A stretch of DNA of 64,000 nt, taken from the NCBI RefSeq assembly GCF_001649575.2, contig NC_051434.1, positions 24,270,694 to 24,334,693 of the forward strand, given 5' to 3'. Below the pieces are notes generated by a model. It was given only the letters and a program-made list of their open reading frames with translations, was not told where the DNA came from and ran no database searches. The translations under genes were made by a program, and so were the position numbers. Positions 36,490 through 47,614 of this stretch are shown here, in pieces. Source of the stretch: Kryptolebias marmoratus (lineage: Eukaryota; Chordata; Actinopteri; Cyprinodontiformes; Rivulidae). The stretch's first letter is position 1. Each line of letters begins with the position of its first letter.

Positions 36490-37998
36490 GTGAACGAGAT
36501 CTGCCCTGAGATCCTTACTGGGCTCTCTTTATTACCACACAACATAGCACTGACATGGAGGACAGCACCACTTGATTGTCAGACTGGGGTGGTGCTTCCT
36601 CTTTTCAAGAAGGGGGACCAGACGGTATGTTCCAATTACAGGGGAATCCCACTCCTCAGCCTCAATGGTAAGGTATATTCAGATGTAGTGGAAAAGAGAG
36701 TCCAATCGATAGTCAAACCTCAGATTCAAGAGGAACAATGCGGGTTCCATCAATAAAGTTTTATCTTATCTTATCTTATCTTATCTTATCTTGTCTTGTC
36801 TTGTCTTGTCTTGTCTTGTCTTGTCTTGTCTTGTCTTGTCTTGTCTTGTCTTGTCTTATCCCAGCTGTGGAACACTAGACCAGCTCTTTAGTCTTGCTAG
36901 GGTCATTGAGGGAGCATGGGAGTTTGCCCAACCAGTCTGCATGTGGTTTGCGGACTTGGAGAAAGCATTCGACCGTGTTCCTCAGGGTACTCTATGGGGG
37001 GTGATCCATGACTATGGGATTGGGGTCTGTTGCTACAGGCCACTCTGTCTCAATACAAACGGTGCAAAAGTCTGGTTTGCATTGCCAGCAGTAAGACGAA
37101 CCTCCTCAGGGTGAGAGTTGGACTTGCCAGGGCTACCCATTGTCACTGAATTTCTTGGCGCAGCCCGGGGGGCGGAGGGGTCCAGTTCGGTGGCATCGGG
37201 ATTCTGTCTCTGTTTTTTGCAGATGATGTGGTCCTGTTGTAGTCATTGTGCCATGATTTCAGCTCTCACTGGAGCAGTTCAAAGCCAACTGTGAAGCAGC
37301 TGGGATGAGAATCAGAACCACCAAATCTGAGCCTGTGGTCCTCAGTCAGAAAACAGTGGACTGCTCTTTCCAGGTTTAGAATGAGGTGCTGCTTCAAGTG
37401 GAGGAGTTTAAGTATCTCATGGTCTTGTTCACAAATGCTGGAAAAAAAGAGCAAAGAGATTGACAGACAGATAGGTGCAATTTCTGCAGTATTGCATACT
37501 CTGTACCAGTCTTTTGTGGTGTCGAGGAAGCTGAACTGCAAGACCAAACACTCTTTTTACTGGTGACTTTATGTTCCTACCCTCACCTATGGTCATAAAC
37601 TTTGGGTAGTGACCAAAAGAACGAGATTGCGGATACAGGCTGTCAAAATGAGCTTTCTCCGCAGTGTAGCTGGTATCTCCCTTAGATAGGGTGAGAAGTT
37701 TAGTTATCCGGGAGGGACCTGGAGTAGAGCAGCTGCTACTGAGGTGTTTCTGGCATCTAGTAAGAATGTCCCCTGGATGCCTCTCAAAGGAGGTGTTCCA
37801 GGCATGTCCAACTGGGAGGAGAACCCGGGGAAGACCCAGGACATGCTAGAGTGAACAAGTCTCTCGGCTGGCCTGGGAACGCCTTGAAATCCTCCCAGAA
37901 GAGCTGGGAGAGATGGCTGTGGAAAGAGATGCCTGGGCTTCCCTGCAACCTGACTCCAGAACAAGAGGTAGATAATGAATGGATGGATGGATGGATAA
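36490..37998 (+). pseudogene. LINE-A reverse transcriptase pseudogene
   Basis: A 5'-truncated non-LTR retrotransposon. Successive frames give the reverse-transcriptase order: 'QTGVVLPLFKKGD', 'CSNYRGIPLLS', 'QEEQCGF', then 'GTLDQLFSLARV', 'DLEKAFDRVPQGTLWGV', the catalytic box 'FFADDVVLL' (FADD codons 37216-37227), 'EIDRQIGAISAV', 'VPTLTYGHKLWV' and a C-terminal 'RPTGRRPRG'-type region. It closes with a (GGAT)n tail at about 37976-37998. Several stops and frameshifts make it inactive. A 100-bp pentamer array (36761-36860) splits the frame between 'QCGF' and 'GTLDQLF'. The family has three other, antisense fragments here (11.6, 26.9 and 54.8 kb). The exact clade (Rex1/CR1-like or RTE-like) is not decided. 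Confidence 0.85.
36761..36860. repeat. (TTATC)6-(TTGTC)13-TTATC array
   Basis: Exactly twenty 5-bp units: six TTATC, thirteen TTGTC, one TTATC. It starts right after 'caataaagtt', which looks like the terminus of a retroposon 3' tail, and lies within the LINE-A reading frame. Open frames through it, made of repeated SCLVL, are artefacts. Confidence 0.95.
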
Positions 37999-37999
37999 G

Positions 38000-39335
38000 A
38001 AATAATTGAATGATTGTTTTTAACACTTTTTGCTATATCTTTGTTAAAATTTATCAAATTTCATTCAGCTCTTGAATATTTTTCTTCTCTTTTTGATTTG
38101 TTGAAATGTAATTAATTTATTATATAACAAGACTATTTTTAGGTTAGAAAAAATGGAATATACAAAAATAAAAACAAAATAAGAAAGCAATGTAGATCTA
38201 TGTCACAAGGTAATACCCTACCTACCATACTAAAATAGTTTTTAAAAAGCTTATATATGACAACAGTATAATGATTCAAATTATGTGATGGTATTTGGTT
38301 TTTTTTCCTGCCACTTAGAGGTTGACTGATATACATATGAGTTTGTCTTTGTTTGTCTTTCGTTTTGATTAATAGGTCTCTCTCTACTGCTGCCCCAAGG
38401 TTTTCAGTGGCCCCCATTCGGTCACCATTTTGAAAATTTTCTTCAGGCACGCCTGGAAGTGAGAAGCATGTGATTCCTGCAGTTTGGTCCCAGATGTCAG
38501 GAAAATCAAGAATGACAGAACCACCACCACAAAAGTCATCTTGTGGCTGAACTCTGACCTCATATCTGGTAAATCTTTTCACTGAGTTGTCTGCAGTGAT
38601 CATCAAGCAGGCATCATCAACTCATCATCAGACGTGACCGCTAGGACCATGGGGTTCTGAGGCCAGGAAATGGATTGGACAATTGGTTCGGCAGCAAAAT
38701 GCGAACGCACTGTCTGCGACACAGCACGAGCTTATCAAGGAATATTCAGACAAATTATTCACGGTTGGCTGTCAGCAGCAATGACGGATCTGAAAGGTAA
38801 TGGCAGCAGAAGCAGAATCAGTGCAGCAGTAAATGGACAGGCGGCCATCTCTGCAGAACAATCACACTAGTCCATATCTCATCTTGGTGAAAAAAGTCAT
38901 TTCTAATACAAGCCAACAGCAACAGGATTCTGTCCCATCAATCTCAGCTGCCATTTCCAACAGGTTGCTTGCGTCTGAGATCATCTTCTTCCAGAACGAC
39001 GGAGCAAATTATCCCTGAAAGAAGAATTCCAACATTACACTCTTACCCACCATCAGTCTGACAAGTTAGGAGCATAAATTTGGATGAAAAGCTATGATTT
39101 ACTTTTATAGTGTAATCACTTTTCTGCCAACTGCTTTCATAAGCTTGATATAAACTGCAAAAAGTATGAAAATGAACAATTTAGAAAAAAAAATTTCAAA
39201 GAAATTACCTACATCTTCATGCAACATCCATCTAAACCTTTATTTTAAAACTATTATAATTCATCTTTTAGCCTTTTGGAGGACTGGTCATTTTTGTACT
39301 TGTCTTCATGTTCACTGTGAACACAGACAAACACA
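38000..39335. other. Unassigned, with a 155-codon minus frame
   Basis: The minus frame 38606-38139 is one of the two longest in the window. Its first 80 residues have a balanced, Gly- and Asp-containing composition ('DFCGGGSVILDFPDIWD') and the last third is hydrophobic low-complexity. I do not recognise it. The plus strand at 38.65-39.0 kb has a Ser/Ala-rich frame with stops. It could be an unrecognised element or chance. Confidence 0.35.
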
Positions 39336-39337
39336 AT

Positions 39338-39690
39338 GTGTGGCTGTGATTCCGTGGTTAGAGCAGTAATTCACATGTCCAAGTGTCCCTGGGGAAGACA
39401 GAACCTCTCGTTGCCCCATCGGTGTCTGCATGTGATCTAAACCACTGATTAGACTCTATACAATAATTTATTCAGATTAGCTTGGTAGATACGTAGTAGA
39501 GTGCTGTATGAATGTGTGTAGATGTGTAAATGAGGGCAGATTGTGTTGTGAAGTGCTTTGAATAGACTGGCTACAGTCCAGTTACTTTACCATTCATTTG
39601 TGGGATGGCTTGGTTGAGGGTTTGATCCCCAGCCCCTGCAGTGTGCTGAAGTGTCCTTGGACAAGACACTACTCCCACTGCCTACTGATA
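39338..39690 (+). mobile_element. Degraded SINE-type elements, two overlapping pieces
   Basis: 'ggctgtgattccgtggttag' resembles a tRNA-derived A-box region. 'gttgtgaagtgctttgaata' and 'cagtccagttactttaccat' are typical of SINE ends. A second head 'ttgagggtttgatccccagc' (B-box like) with 'gaagtgtccttggacaagac' follows. Confidence 0.5.
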
Positions 39691-39834
39691 TGAGGGAGAA
39701 TATAAAAAAATGCTGCCTATATGTTGTAAAAATATATAAATTAAAGCACTGTTTGAATGGGTTAATTAGGAAATCTGTAAAGCACTTTACAGAACGCGAA
39801 GAAGTTCAAAAGGCATTAATAAGTTGTGGACCAA

Positions 39835-40215
39835 TTGTCTGTTACCTCATGAATAACTGGACAGATTTTAATGAAACTCTCAGAAAGTAATCATTGAATA
39901 TACATCTACAAGTCAATAACTTTTGGAGTAAACTCAATTCAAGATGGCCACTAAAGCTAAGCAATATTAGTGAACACAAAAAAAGCTTTAACTCAGTCAA
40001 GTTTACAGATATAAAGCTGTAATGTAGTGTTAGTAGCTGAGCATCATAGTTTGAGGACTGACTGATTTTGCAAGCTATCGCAACATCACATGATATGGCA
40101 CGTAACAGTATTTTTTAAATCTGACCAAAACAACTACAATTCCATCATTTCTGAACATTCAAACCAGGCGGGCAATATGCCTTCCTTTAAGACATGCTGA
40201 TCTGTATTCTAGATG
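39835..40215 (+). repeat. R2 dispersed repeat, copy f
   Basis: A nearly complete unit: 'gaaactctcagaaagtaatc', 'attcaagatggccactaaag', 'gtgttagtagctgagcatca', 'aacatcacatgatatggcac', 'aggcgggcaatatgccttcc' and 'ttaagacatgctgat'. Confidence 0.7.
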
Positions 40216-40219
40216 TTCC

Positions 40220-40910
40220 TCAAACAGGTCCCTTTCTTGCAATCCCAAATCCCAAATGCAGATGAAGACTCATTGTATTCCTCTGAGCTGTTTGACAGAT
40301 CTCATGAAACATTTCATCTAGCGTACTATTATGTGGCAAGATACAGAATAAAACATTGGAGGAAAGTCTGAGTAACAGCAGCTTCCTTTCAAGTGATTTA
40401 ACTGAACACTGATGTAGGCGTTCAGTAGCATGGTCTAAAAATGAACAAATTAACTTTATTGTCTAAACATGTTCAGCAATCAGCTTGACAGGCAGCGTGC
40501 AACTGCTGGCATTCCTCCATCTGCTCAGTAATGATTTGTTGTCGATGGGGGGATAAAACACACACACAGATTTCTAACACCTGGAGAGTCGAAGTCAATC
40601 CCATTTCTCTCCACAAAAACGCCTCGCGGGTCCGGGCCCAAACATTCTGGCAGCGCTGTCAGCTCCGTTAACGGTGCATGGTGGTGACAGGCAGGAACAG
40701 CCGTACTGGTGGATTAATGTAGTGAGAATATTGCATGAGGCGATAATCGTCTGGGATGGTTTGTTTGCTACAACTACAATATGTGGCTCTCAACACACAC
40801 CAAGAAAATGAGCATCACGTCCAACAAATCTGAAAATAACTGCTGGGCAAGATCCTTGAAAGATGTCAATGAAGTGCAGTCTTACTTCAACAACACTAAT
40901 TACCGAACAG
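40220..40910. other. Low-copy block, candidate conserved non-coding
   Basis: From about 40470 to 40770 the sequence has balanced composition, several CpGs and no repeat landmarks. No exon is visible. Confidence 0.35.
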
Positions 40911-40914
40911 CACT

Positions 40915-42010
40915 GCTAATGCAGCGTTCCTCTTCTGTTTTATTCTTTTTTGTACATTTTTTTGTTTTGTTTTTGTTATTTTTTGCAATCCAATTACTTT
41001 TGTATATTTGATGCTATTTTAGTCAAGTTTCAGCTTATTCAGGACATGGGTGTTTTGACTTTTGGTTTTTGTAACTTTCATATTTTTCAAAATTTTCAAC
41101 TTTATTTACAAATATTATTCCCATAGAAATACACAGAGATCTATTTAATTCCATCAAAAACATTACTCTCTTTAAAATCTTATTCAGCTTAATTGCTCTT
41201 GTGGTGATTTTGTTTTTCTATGGGTTTTGTTTATGTTTTATTTTTATTCTTTGGTTTGGGTTTTTGTTTCGTTTCTATTCTGTTGTATTTGCTTTTTGTT
41301 TTGGTCTCATGTTCATGTTTCATTTCACTCTTCCCCAGTCACTCACTTGCCTGTTAGCCACGCCCATCTACACCTGTCCTGACTCTGTAATCACTCCACC
41401 TGTTCCCACTCACCTCGTTATCCTCTGTACTCAAATACCCGGTCATTTTGTCATTGGTTGCTATCTCCGTGCCTTGGTTCCCTGATGTCTTATCCCGCCG
41501 TGTTTTCTGGTTTTTGTTCTTTTTTTGTTTGCTGCCACGTCAGCTTTTGTTTTGTTGTTTTTCTTTAGTTAATAAATTAGTTTATTTTTTGCATTACTTT
41601 GAGTCTGCGCTCAGGGTTTGTCTCCGTCACCACCATTTCCTGACAGCTCTATGATTTTGTTCTTATGCTACTTTTAGCCAGATTTTTGTTAACTTTACCT
41701 TTTTTTGGCATTTTGATGTTTTTAGCTCTGAGATAACGTTTAGATACTTTTAGCTGGCAAGGTAAAAGCAAGGTTAAAGCATTTAGCTGGCCTTTTAATA
41801 CTTTTAGCTAGTCTTTTGTTATTTTTAGTTTTTCACTGGCCTTTTAGCATCTTATACTTTTTAGTTGACTTGAACTTGAGTTTCAGCTCCTTCAGCGAAT
41901 ACCAGCAAAGTCATTCAGCACTCAGGGTTCACTCTACATTTTGCAGACTTTGCTGTTTCTCTAGTTGCTTCTTACTTGAGTTTCATCCCTCAGTTCATGA
42001 TTTCAAACTT
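40915..42010 (+). repeat. R1 dispersed repeat, copy d, with LTR inside
   Basis: Left part: 'ttttgtacatttttttg', 'tattcaggacatgggtg', 'cccatagaaatacacagag'. Right part after the LTR: 'cttatgctacttttagccag', several TTTTAGCTA units and 'ttgcagactttgctgtttc'. The solo LTR at 41200-41645 splits it, so R1 is the older. Confidence 0.65.
41200..41645 (+). mobile_element. Solo LTR with perfect 5-bp target duplication, copy 2
   Basis: The 446-bp element begins TGTGGTGATTT and ends TTTCCTGACA. Flanks are GCTCT on both sides (41195-41199 and 41646-41650). It has a poly(A) signal AATAAA at 41572-41577, T-rich upstream sequence and 'ccacgccc' motifs. It is the same family as the 20.6-kb LTR, in the opposite orientation, and sits inside R1. 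Confidence 0.85.
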
Positions 42011-42530
42011 TATATTAAATTAGCATCTATCTGTTGAACATTAAAATATATATATGGAAAAAAAGATTCATCTAAAGTCCCCATTTTGCTTTTTGGAACA
42101 ACTTTACTTTTTTGAAGTGTGTGTTTGTACTCTTATAAATGTGTCCTCATCACACATTTCTACTTTTGATTTATCGACAGGGCCATCATCCTTCGTCGCT
42201 CTGCATCTCCATCTCTTTTTAAACGATCATCACAGATGAGTGAAAATTTTGTTTTTATCACTGACCTTAAAGGTAAATAAGCTACAAAAATGTGATTAAA
42301 TTGTAAATAGAATTATTTTAAAAGAACCACTGACTCGTGTCACACTTTATGTCCTGAGAAACACTGAAACTATGGGAACAGTGACACTGTAAGATTAAAT
42401 TTAGTTTGATTCATACATTTTCTCTAGAGGATTTGCAGTTGAAAGATGTCAGCGATCATATGAGGCTGATGCTGCCATACTGACAGAGAGGACAGCTAAC
42501 AGATCACATTTTACTAGCGTTGCTGTAACT
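42011..42530. other. No recognisable feature
   Basis: AT-rich; no gene or repeat recognised. Confidence 0.45.
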
Positions 42531-42534
42531 GACT

Positions 42535-43720
42535 ATTCATTTTGTATACTTTGTACTTGTAAGTTTTTATTTAGATCTGTACTTTTCTTTTTACTTGAGT
42601 ATGTTTTCTTTCAAATATTATGCTAGGTTTGATTAAAATCCCATCTGTTACTGAGTAAAAAACAATATGATTGTAAAAATGTGAATAAAATCTGTCTATT
42701 TTTTAAAAAAAAGCACATGGTAAGCAGCCTGCAGTCACTGGGTTCGTTCCTTACCAGTCACACAGTGTTTGATCTGGGTATGAGTATTAAGGAGCCATGC
42801 AGGAGCAGTGTCCCTGTTAAATAAGCTTTACAGGCTGTATATGACATCTACCAGAGTGGAGCTGAACTCTACGGACAGGAAGTTCTCAGCACATCACCTG
42901 TAAACACCTGTCAGCTAAACTTCTGCCTCGTTATACTAAAACTAATGAAAACCTCCTGAAAGACCTGGTCAAACTTAAAGACCACTGTTGGTTGAAGTTA
43001 AAGAAAGAGAGCTGCTTCGTTGTGCTGTTAGCTGTGTTAGCTCAAAGAGACTAAACTGCAGCTGAACCTGAGCAGCCTGTGGTGGTGAATTTATAACCTA
43101 CGTTTTCTAACTTCCATGATGACCACACCATGTTGTTTGAGTTACTTTTTATCATTATCAAAAGAATCCATAAACAAATGGAGCTTCTTACTGACAGTTT
43201 AAACCAAAACTGAGTTCATGGTGATTTAACCCCATGAAGAAATTGTCCTATGTAATACCAAAAAGTCAGACTTTTAGCTCAACAGAACTAAACAGCCTCA
43301 CTTGGTCGTACAGCCCTCTGGTAATCCACTGACTGAATTAGAAATAAATTTTACAATCAGATCTTCCTTTTAACAGAAGCATGATATGTATTCAAACCTT
43401 CCACTGTTTTAAAACGTTTATGTTATGTTTATTATCTTCAAGTGTTTTGAATATTATGTGTAGGCATGTTTTATTTTGTAACTGCATGTTAATTTCTGCA
43501 GCTTTTATTTAATTTAGGAGCTCGTTTGAGAAAAGAAAAAACATCCTCATCCTTTGTGCACTGCAGGAGAGATCCCCTCCTGCTGTAAAAATAAATTAAC
43601 TAATAAGTAATTTTTATTAAATGCTAATTTTTATTAACATACTTTCTTCTTTTATTTTAAAATATGTTTATACAAATAACTTTACTTGTACATGAGTAAA
43701 ACGTCCACAAACTAACTGCA
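42535..43720. mobile_element. Possible hAT-like non-autonomous element
   Basis: 'gtacttttctttttacttga' with 'gtatgttttctttc' near 42580-42612 and 'ctttacttgtacatgagtaa' near 43680-43700 are of the ACTTTTACTTGAGTA type found at ends of a fish hAT group. No frame of note between them. The boundaries are guesses. Confidence 0.3.
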
Positions 43721-44906
43721 CTCTGCATTAAGGATTTCAAATTTGTTGTTTACAGTTCACAGTTTCTGAGATAAACTATAAGGTTAATAAAAAAATAATA
43801 ACTTGCTGTGTTGCTGTAAAGTTTTTCTAATCAAAATATTGTCATTTATCATTTTTCAAAAGATCCTGAATAAAGAAATAAGTGGACTGTAGCTGTAAAA
43901 AATAGAAAGAGGGTGAAAGAACCCTCATATCAAATTATTAAGTCACAGCATATGTGGTAGTCACTGTATCTATGTAGGTCATTTACTGAGTTTACTGTAT
44001 GGTCACACAAAAAGCCTCAGATTATCTGTTAAACTTCAGACTTAGTACTTCCATCATAATATTCGGTGTAGTGTATGCTAAGAGCACAACTTAATAGTTT
44101 TAGTGTCATCTTATAAAATGTCCTGTTCTTGTTGTGTGAACGCTCACTATTGTTTTGTATTTTTCTGTGCATTTTTTGCAGTCTAACTATGTCTTTATAC
44201 TTTGTGCTTTTTTAGCTAATTCAAGAGAAGGCTGCTATGACTTTTGGTTTTTGAAACTTTTGATATATTTAATATTTAGCTTTACTTACAAATATTTCCC
44301 CCATAGAAATACATTGACATTGCTTTAATTTCTTCATCAATATTATTTTTTAATGAGCTCTTTAGCTTTTAGCTACCATTCTGCTGCTTTTTGCTTTTGG
44401 CTACTATTTGATACTTTTGCCTTTTAGCTAGCTTTTTGATACTTTTAGCTAGTTTTTGATGCTTTTAGCATGTATCTAGTCTTTTGCAATACTTCGTTTT
44501 TAGCTTGTGTTTTTCTACCTTTTGCCTGTGTTTTGCTTGTGTCCTGCTTCTTTTAACATTAACAACTGAGTTTCAGCTTTTTCAGCTAATTTAAGAAAAG
44601 CCATTCAGCGCAGCATTCACACGGTATTTTCAGAAAAAAGACCATTTCTGTAGTTTGTTTGTTGTCTTTTGTGCATGTATATGCATGTGTAAGAAGTCTG
44701 CTCTTAGGGTTGATTAGGTAATGATAGACCGGTATTTGTTTCTCTGCTCGTTCTGAGAAGCAAAACCATGTGACTGACTTCCTGCAAAATGAGTTTTTCT
44801 CTCCACAGTTTGCTGCAGTTTTTACCAATAGTCTCCATACAACATGTTGGAAACTTGAGGTTTTTTTATTTTTAAATACATAAATATTAAAAGCTTTATT
44901 TTATTT

Positions 44907-45496
44907 CAGGGTTGCCCACAGTTTATTATAAACCTATTATAGACCACAATGGTTAGTTGAGTTGAAATTCAGCAGGTGGCTTTACAAGACTGAATATGGT
45001 AAGCATGTTTTGTGCTTAGTGAAAATATTATCCATGTTTAACAATAAAATGATGCTATTAAATTCAGCATTAGGTGCTTTGTTTTGTTGTTCCATGTAGT
45101 GATCCAACATGCAGCCTGTGCCACAAAAAGCACAGTACAGTACAGCATCTGTCTGTTTGTCAGAGTTCTCTGTTGTTATTCATTGGCCTTGATGTGAGAC
45201 GTGTGTTGGTGCTTTGTTTGCACTTTTTCATTTATGTTCATTTAATTTATTTATAAATGTGACTTAAATTAGGATTTAAATAAGGTGAAAACAATTTTTG
45301 TTTAAAAAAGTATTTCAAAAGTGCCTTTTTGTAAAACTGTAGTTGTGTAAATATTTGGCACAAATATCTTACAATATCACATAATAAACTGCCATATTTT
45401 CAACTTTTCTGTCAACTTTTTTTTTCAAATTTTTTTTACTAATTCACGGGCGGCCACCTACCACCAGGCTTAGTCTCTTTTCTGGGGGAAACCCTG
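44907..45496. mobile_element. hAT-like inverted-repeat element, copy 2
   Basis: The left end is CAGGGTTGCCCACAG and the right end CTGGGGGAAACCCTG; the right subterminal region reads 'ggccacctaccaccaggctt'. The internal sequence matches copy 3 (50.4 kb) except for an inverted block at 45081-45161 and an extra ~90 bases before it. No transposase frame. Flanking octamers TTTTATTT and TATTTATT are similar but not identical. Confidence 0.75.
45081..45161 (+). other. Internal block I, forward orientation
   Basis: Starts 'gttttgttgttccatgtag' and contains 'gcctgtgccacaaaaagc'. Its reverse complement occupies the equivalent place in copy 3 (50926-51004). Confidence 0.85.
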
Positions 45497-45689
45497 TATT
45501 TATTTCGTCATGCTGGAGTTAGAAATGTAAACCTACATGTTACTCTTTAATTCACAAATCCGTTTTACATTTTATTATGGGGTAAACTGTAAATGCTGAA
45601 GATGACTGTTAAAAAGAAAATTGAAGTTTAACAAAATTGTGAGGTTTAATTTTTTTTTAAGGAAAATCCGTTGTTGGAAATAATCATAA

Positions 45690-46040
45690 TATAAGTAGTT
45701 GTTAGTGGTAGCCCTTCACTGAGAGGTAGCTGGAGCTGAAGAAGCTAGAGTTCAGTGTTTCAGCTCCATTTTCATGAAGAAAACTGCCTTCATCTGCTCT
45801 TCTGACTTCTCCTTTGACGATGAGAAGAAAAAATTTTCAGATAACTCAATCTGTCAATTTTGTCAACAATTCACAAGCCAGAGAACACCCTAAAGTCAAT
45901 CAAACCTTCCACTGTAATAAATAAAATAAAATATTCTTTCTAGTCACACATCTTTAGGCTGGTTACTGGTTTTAAAGTATACCACAGTGTCAAAACCGCC
46001 AAATGCTTCCATCCTAACAAAGCCCTGATTTAATGCCTAA
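45690..46040. other. No recognisable feature
   Basis: A short unassigned stretch between R1 and R3. Confidence 0.4.
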
Positions 46041-46044
46041 AAAC

Positions 46045-47610
46045 GGGATAACAGAGAGGGGGATATTTCCTTTCATTTCCTCCTGTTGTTACCAGACATG
46101 TTTCTCTGAGCTATCAATCGGTTGTGCAGGGCAGCCAAGGGGGGAATTCCCCTAACCTTTAATGCTCAGTAAAAAAACATGTTGTAAATTTTACCTGGAG
46201 GATAACCCAGTCAGTCGTGGCTTGTCTTGTAGAGGAGCAATGACACCCGGTTCTCTTTTCTACAGGGTTCGTACAGGCGCTTGAAATCCTTGAAAATGCT
46301 TGAATTTTAACAAGGTGCTTTCAAGGTTTGGAAAGTGCTTGATTTCTGTATAAAGTCCTTAAAAGTGTGTGATATTTTTTAAGCAGACAGTTTTGTAATA
46401 AAAAGCACTCAATAAGTTAAATTAAACATCTTAATTTTATATTTTTATGTTAAAGGCAGAAAACTAGGGAGCGGCCATTTTGCCGTTGATGAAGTATCAA
46501 AGCCTCACTGCCGCTCAGACTGAATTGAATTTAGAGATTGTTTTTTGTTAAATTACTGTTTGTTCTCTGACCAGCTGTGTAGACGGTGTTTGTGAGAGAC
46601 ATTTTAAAACAAAACAAAATATTATATTTTAGTTTACTTTGTCCCTGCTATGCAGAATACTATCAGAAGACATTATAAATAACAAAAATAAATATTTTTG
46701 ATTGATAGTGAATTAAAATGGTCTTATTGACTTTAAACACATTGTTTATCTCCAAAGTGTGGTGCTGGAAAAGTTTGAAAATTGACCTTGAAAATGCTTG
46801 AAAAGTGCTTGAACTTTACACTGGAACAGTGTACAAACCCTGTTTCTAGGTATTGCTGTTCTAAAGCAAATGTTTACTCCAAGATCTACCATTTTAGCAG
46901 GTGAATTACATACAGGCTTCCCCTCAGAGGCTAATAACTAGCTTATTAACTCCTATAATTGCCTTGTCAGGCTTTCAATGTTACTTTACAACGAGCAGAA
47001 CAGCAGAGAGGAAGTAATATTCAGCCCAATAGGCACAATTACTTTAAAATCATTTGGTGCTGCAGTTTAGTGATGTGATGTCATTTGTGTGTATCTTATA
47101 AAACTGGTCCAAAAAGGAAAACAACAGTGTGCTCCTCTTTGGCACATGACTGATGTTAAATTTGTAAATGAATGTCAATGCTTGTGATGAAATTAAACTT
47201 TTTCCCCTGAGTTTTTTATATCATCATAAATAAAAATGTCAGAAATAAAAAGGTTGATAATCTGTGAAAATCTTGAAAATCTGTCCCGAGGGCAGGAAAA
47301 CAATAAAAGTTGCTATCAACATGTTCATGTGTGTTCTCTCAGTCTTCTTATGTATATATGTGCAATAAAATAATGATAAATACATTTTTATATAGTATTA
47401 TTATACAGTTATACCTATAAATAAATACTTATTAAGTGTTATGTGTAATTTAGGCAACAAAAGCACTGTAATAGCAATTGATATTTGTTTTCAAGTAAAA
47501 GTAAATAATGTGATGCATTCTAAGTATTTATATTAATACCATGAAATTTTTGCTCAAAGTTATACTGTCAGAATCTCATACTGAACCATGCCTCATCAGA
47601 TATGTTCAGA
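46045..47610. repeat. R3 dispersed repeat, copy 2, interrupted
   Basis: Homologous in order to 15.98-16.90 kb ('ggggggaattcccc', 'cccagtcagtcgtggcttg', 'tagaggagcaatgac', 'atttaggcaacaaaagcac', 'tgctcaaagttatactgtc', 'ccatgcctc'). It carries a 580-bp inverted-repeat element at 46263-46842. Confidence 0.65.
46263..46842. mobile_element. CAGGGTTCGTACA inverted-repeat element
   Basis: The ends CAGGGTTCGTACA and TGTACAAACCCTG are inverted with one mismatch. The subterminal parts 'cttgaaaatgcttgaatttt' and 'ttgaaaatgcttgaaaagtg' are repeated. TTTCTA flanks both sides directly (46257-46262 and 46843-46848). It is non-coding and inserted into R3. The superfamily is uncertain because a 6-bp duplication fits no common class exactly. 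Confidence 0.75.
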
Positions 47611-47614
47611 ATGT

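Larger units (their letters stand above)
44100..45680 (+). repeat. R1 dispersed repeat, copy e, with hAT-like element inside
   Basis: The longest R1 copy: 'tttgtattttt' and 'gacttttggtttttgaaact', 'cccatagaaatacattgac', the AGCTTTTAGCTA block at 44.35-44.5 kb, 'cattcagcgcagcattcac', 'gagaagcaaaaccatgtgac' and 'agtttgctgcagtttttacc'. It resumes after the inserted element at 45497 with 'cgtcatgctggagttag'. Confidence 0.65.

Noticed and set aside
36791..37114. 107-codon plus frame starting with repeated SCLVL as a protein
   Set aside because: The first part is translation of the TTGTC array and the rest is the LINE-A reverse transcriptase.
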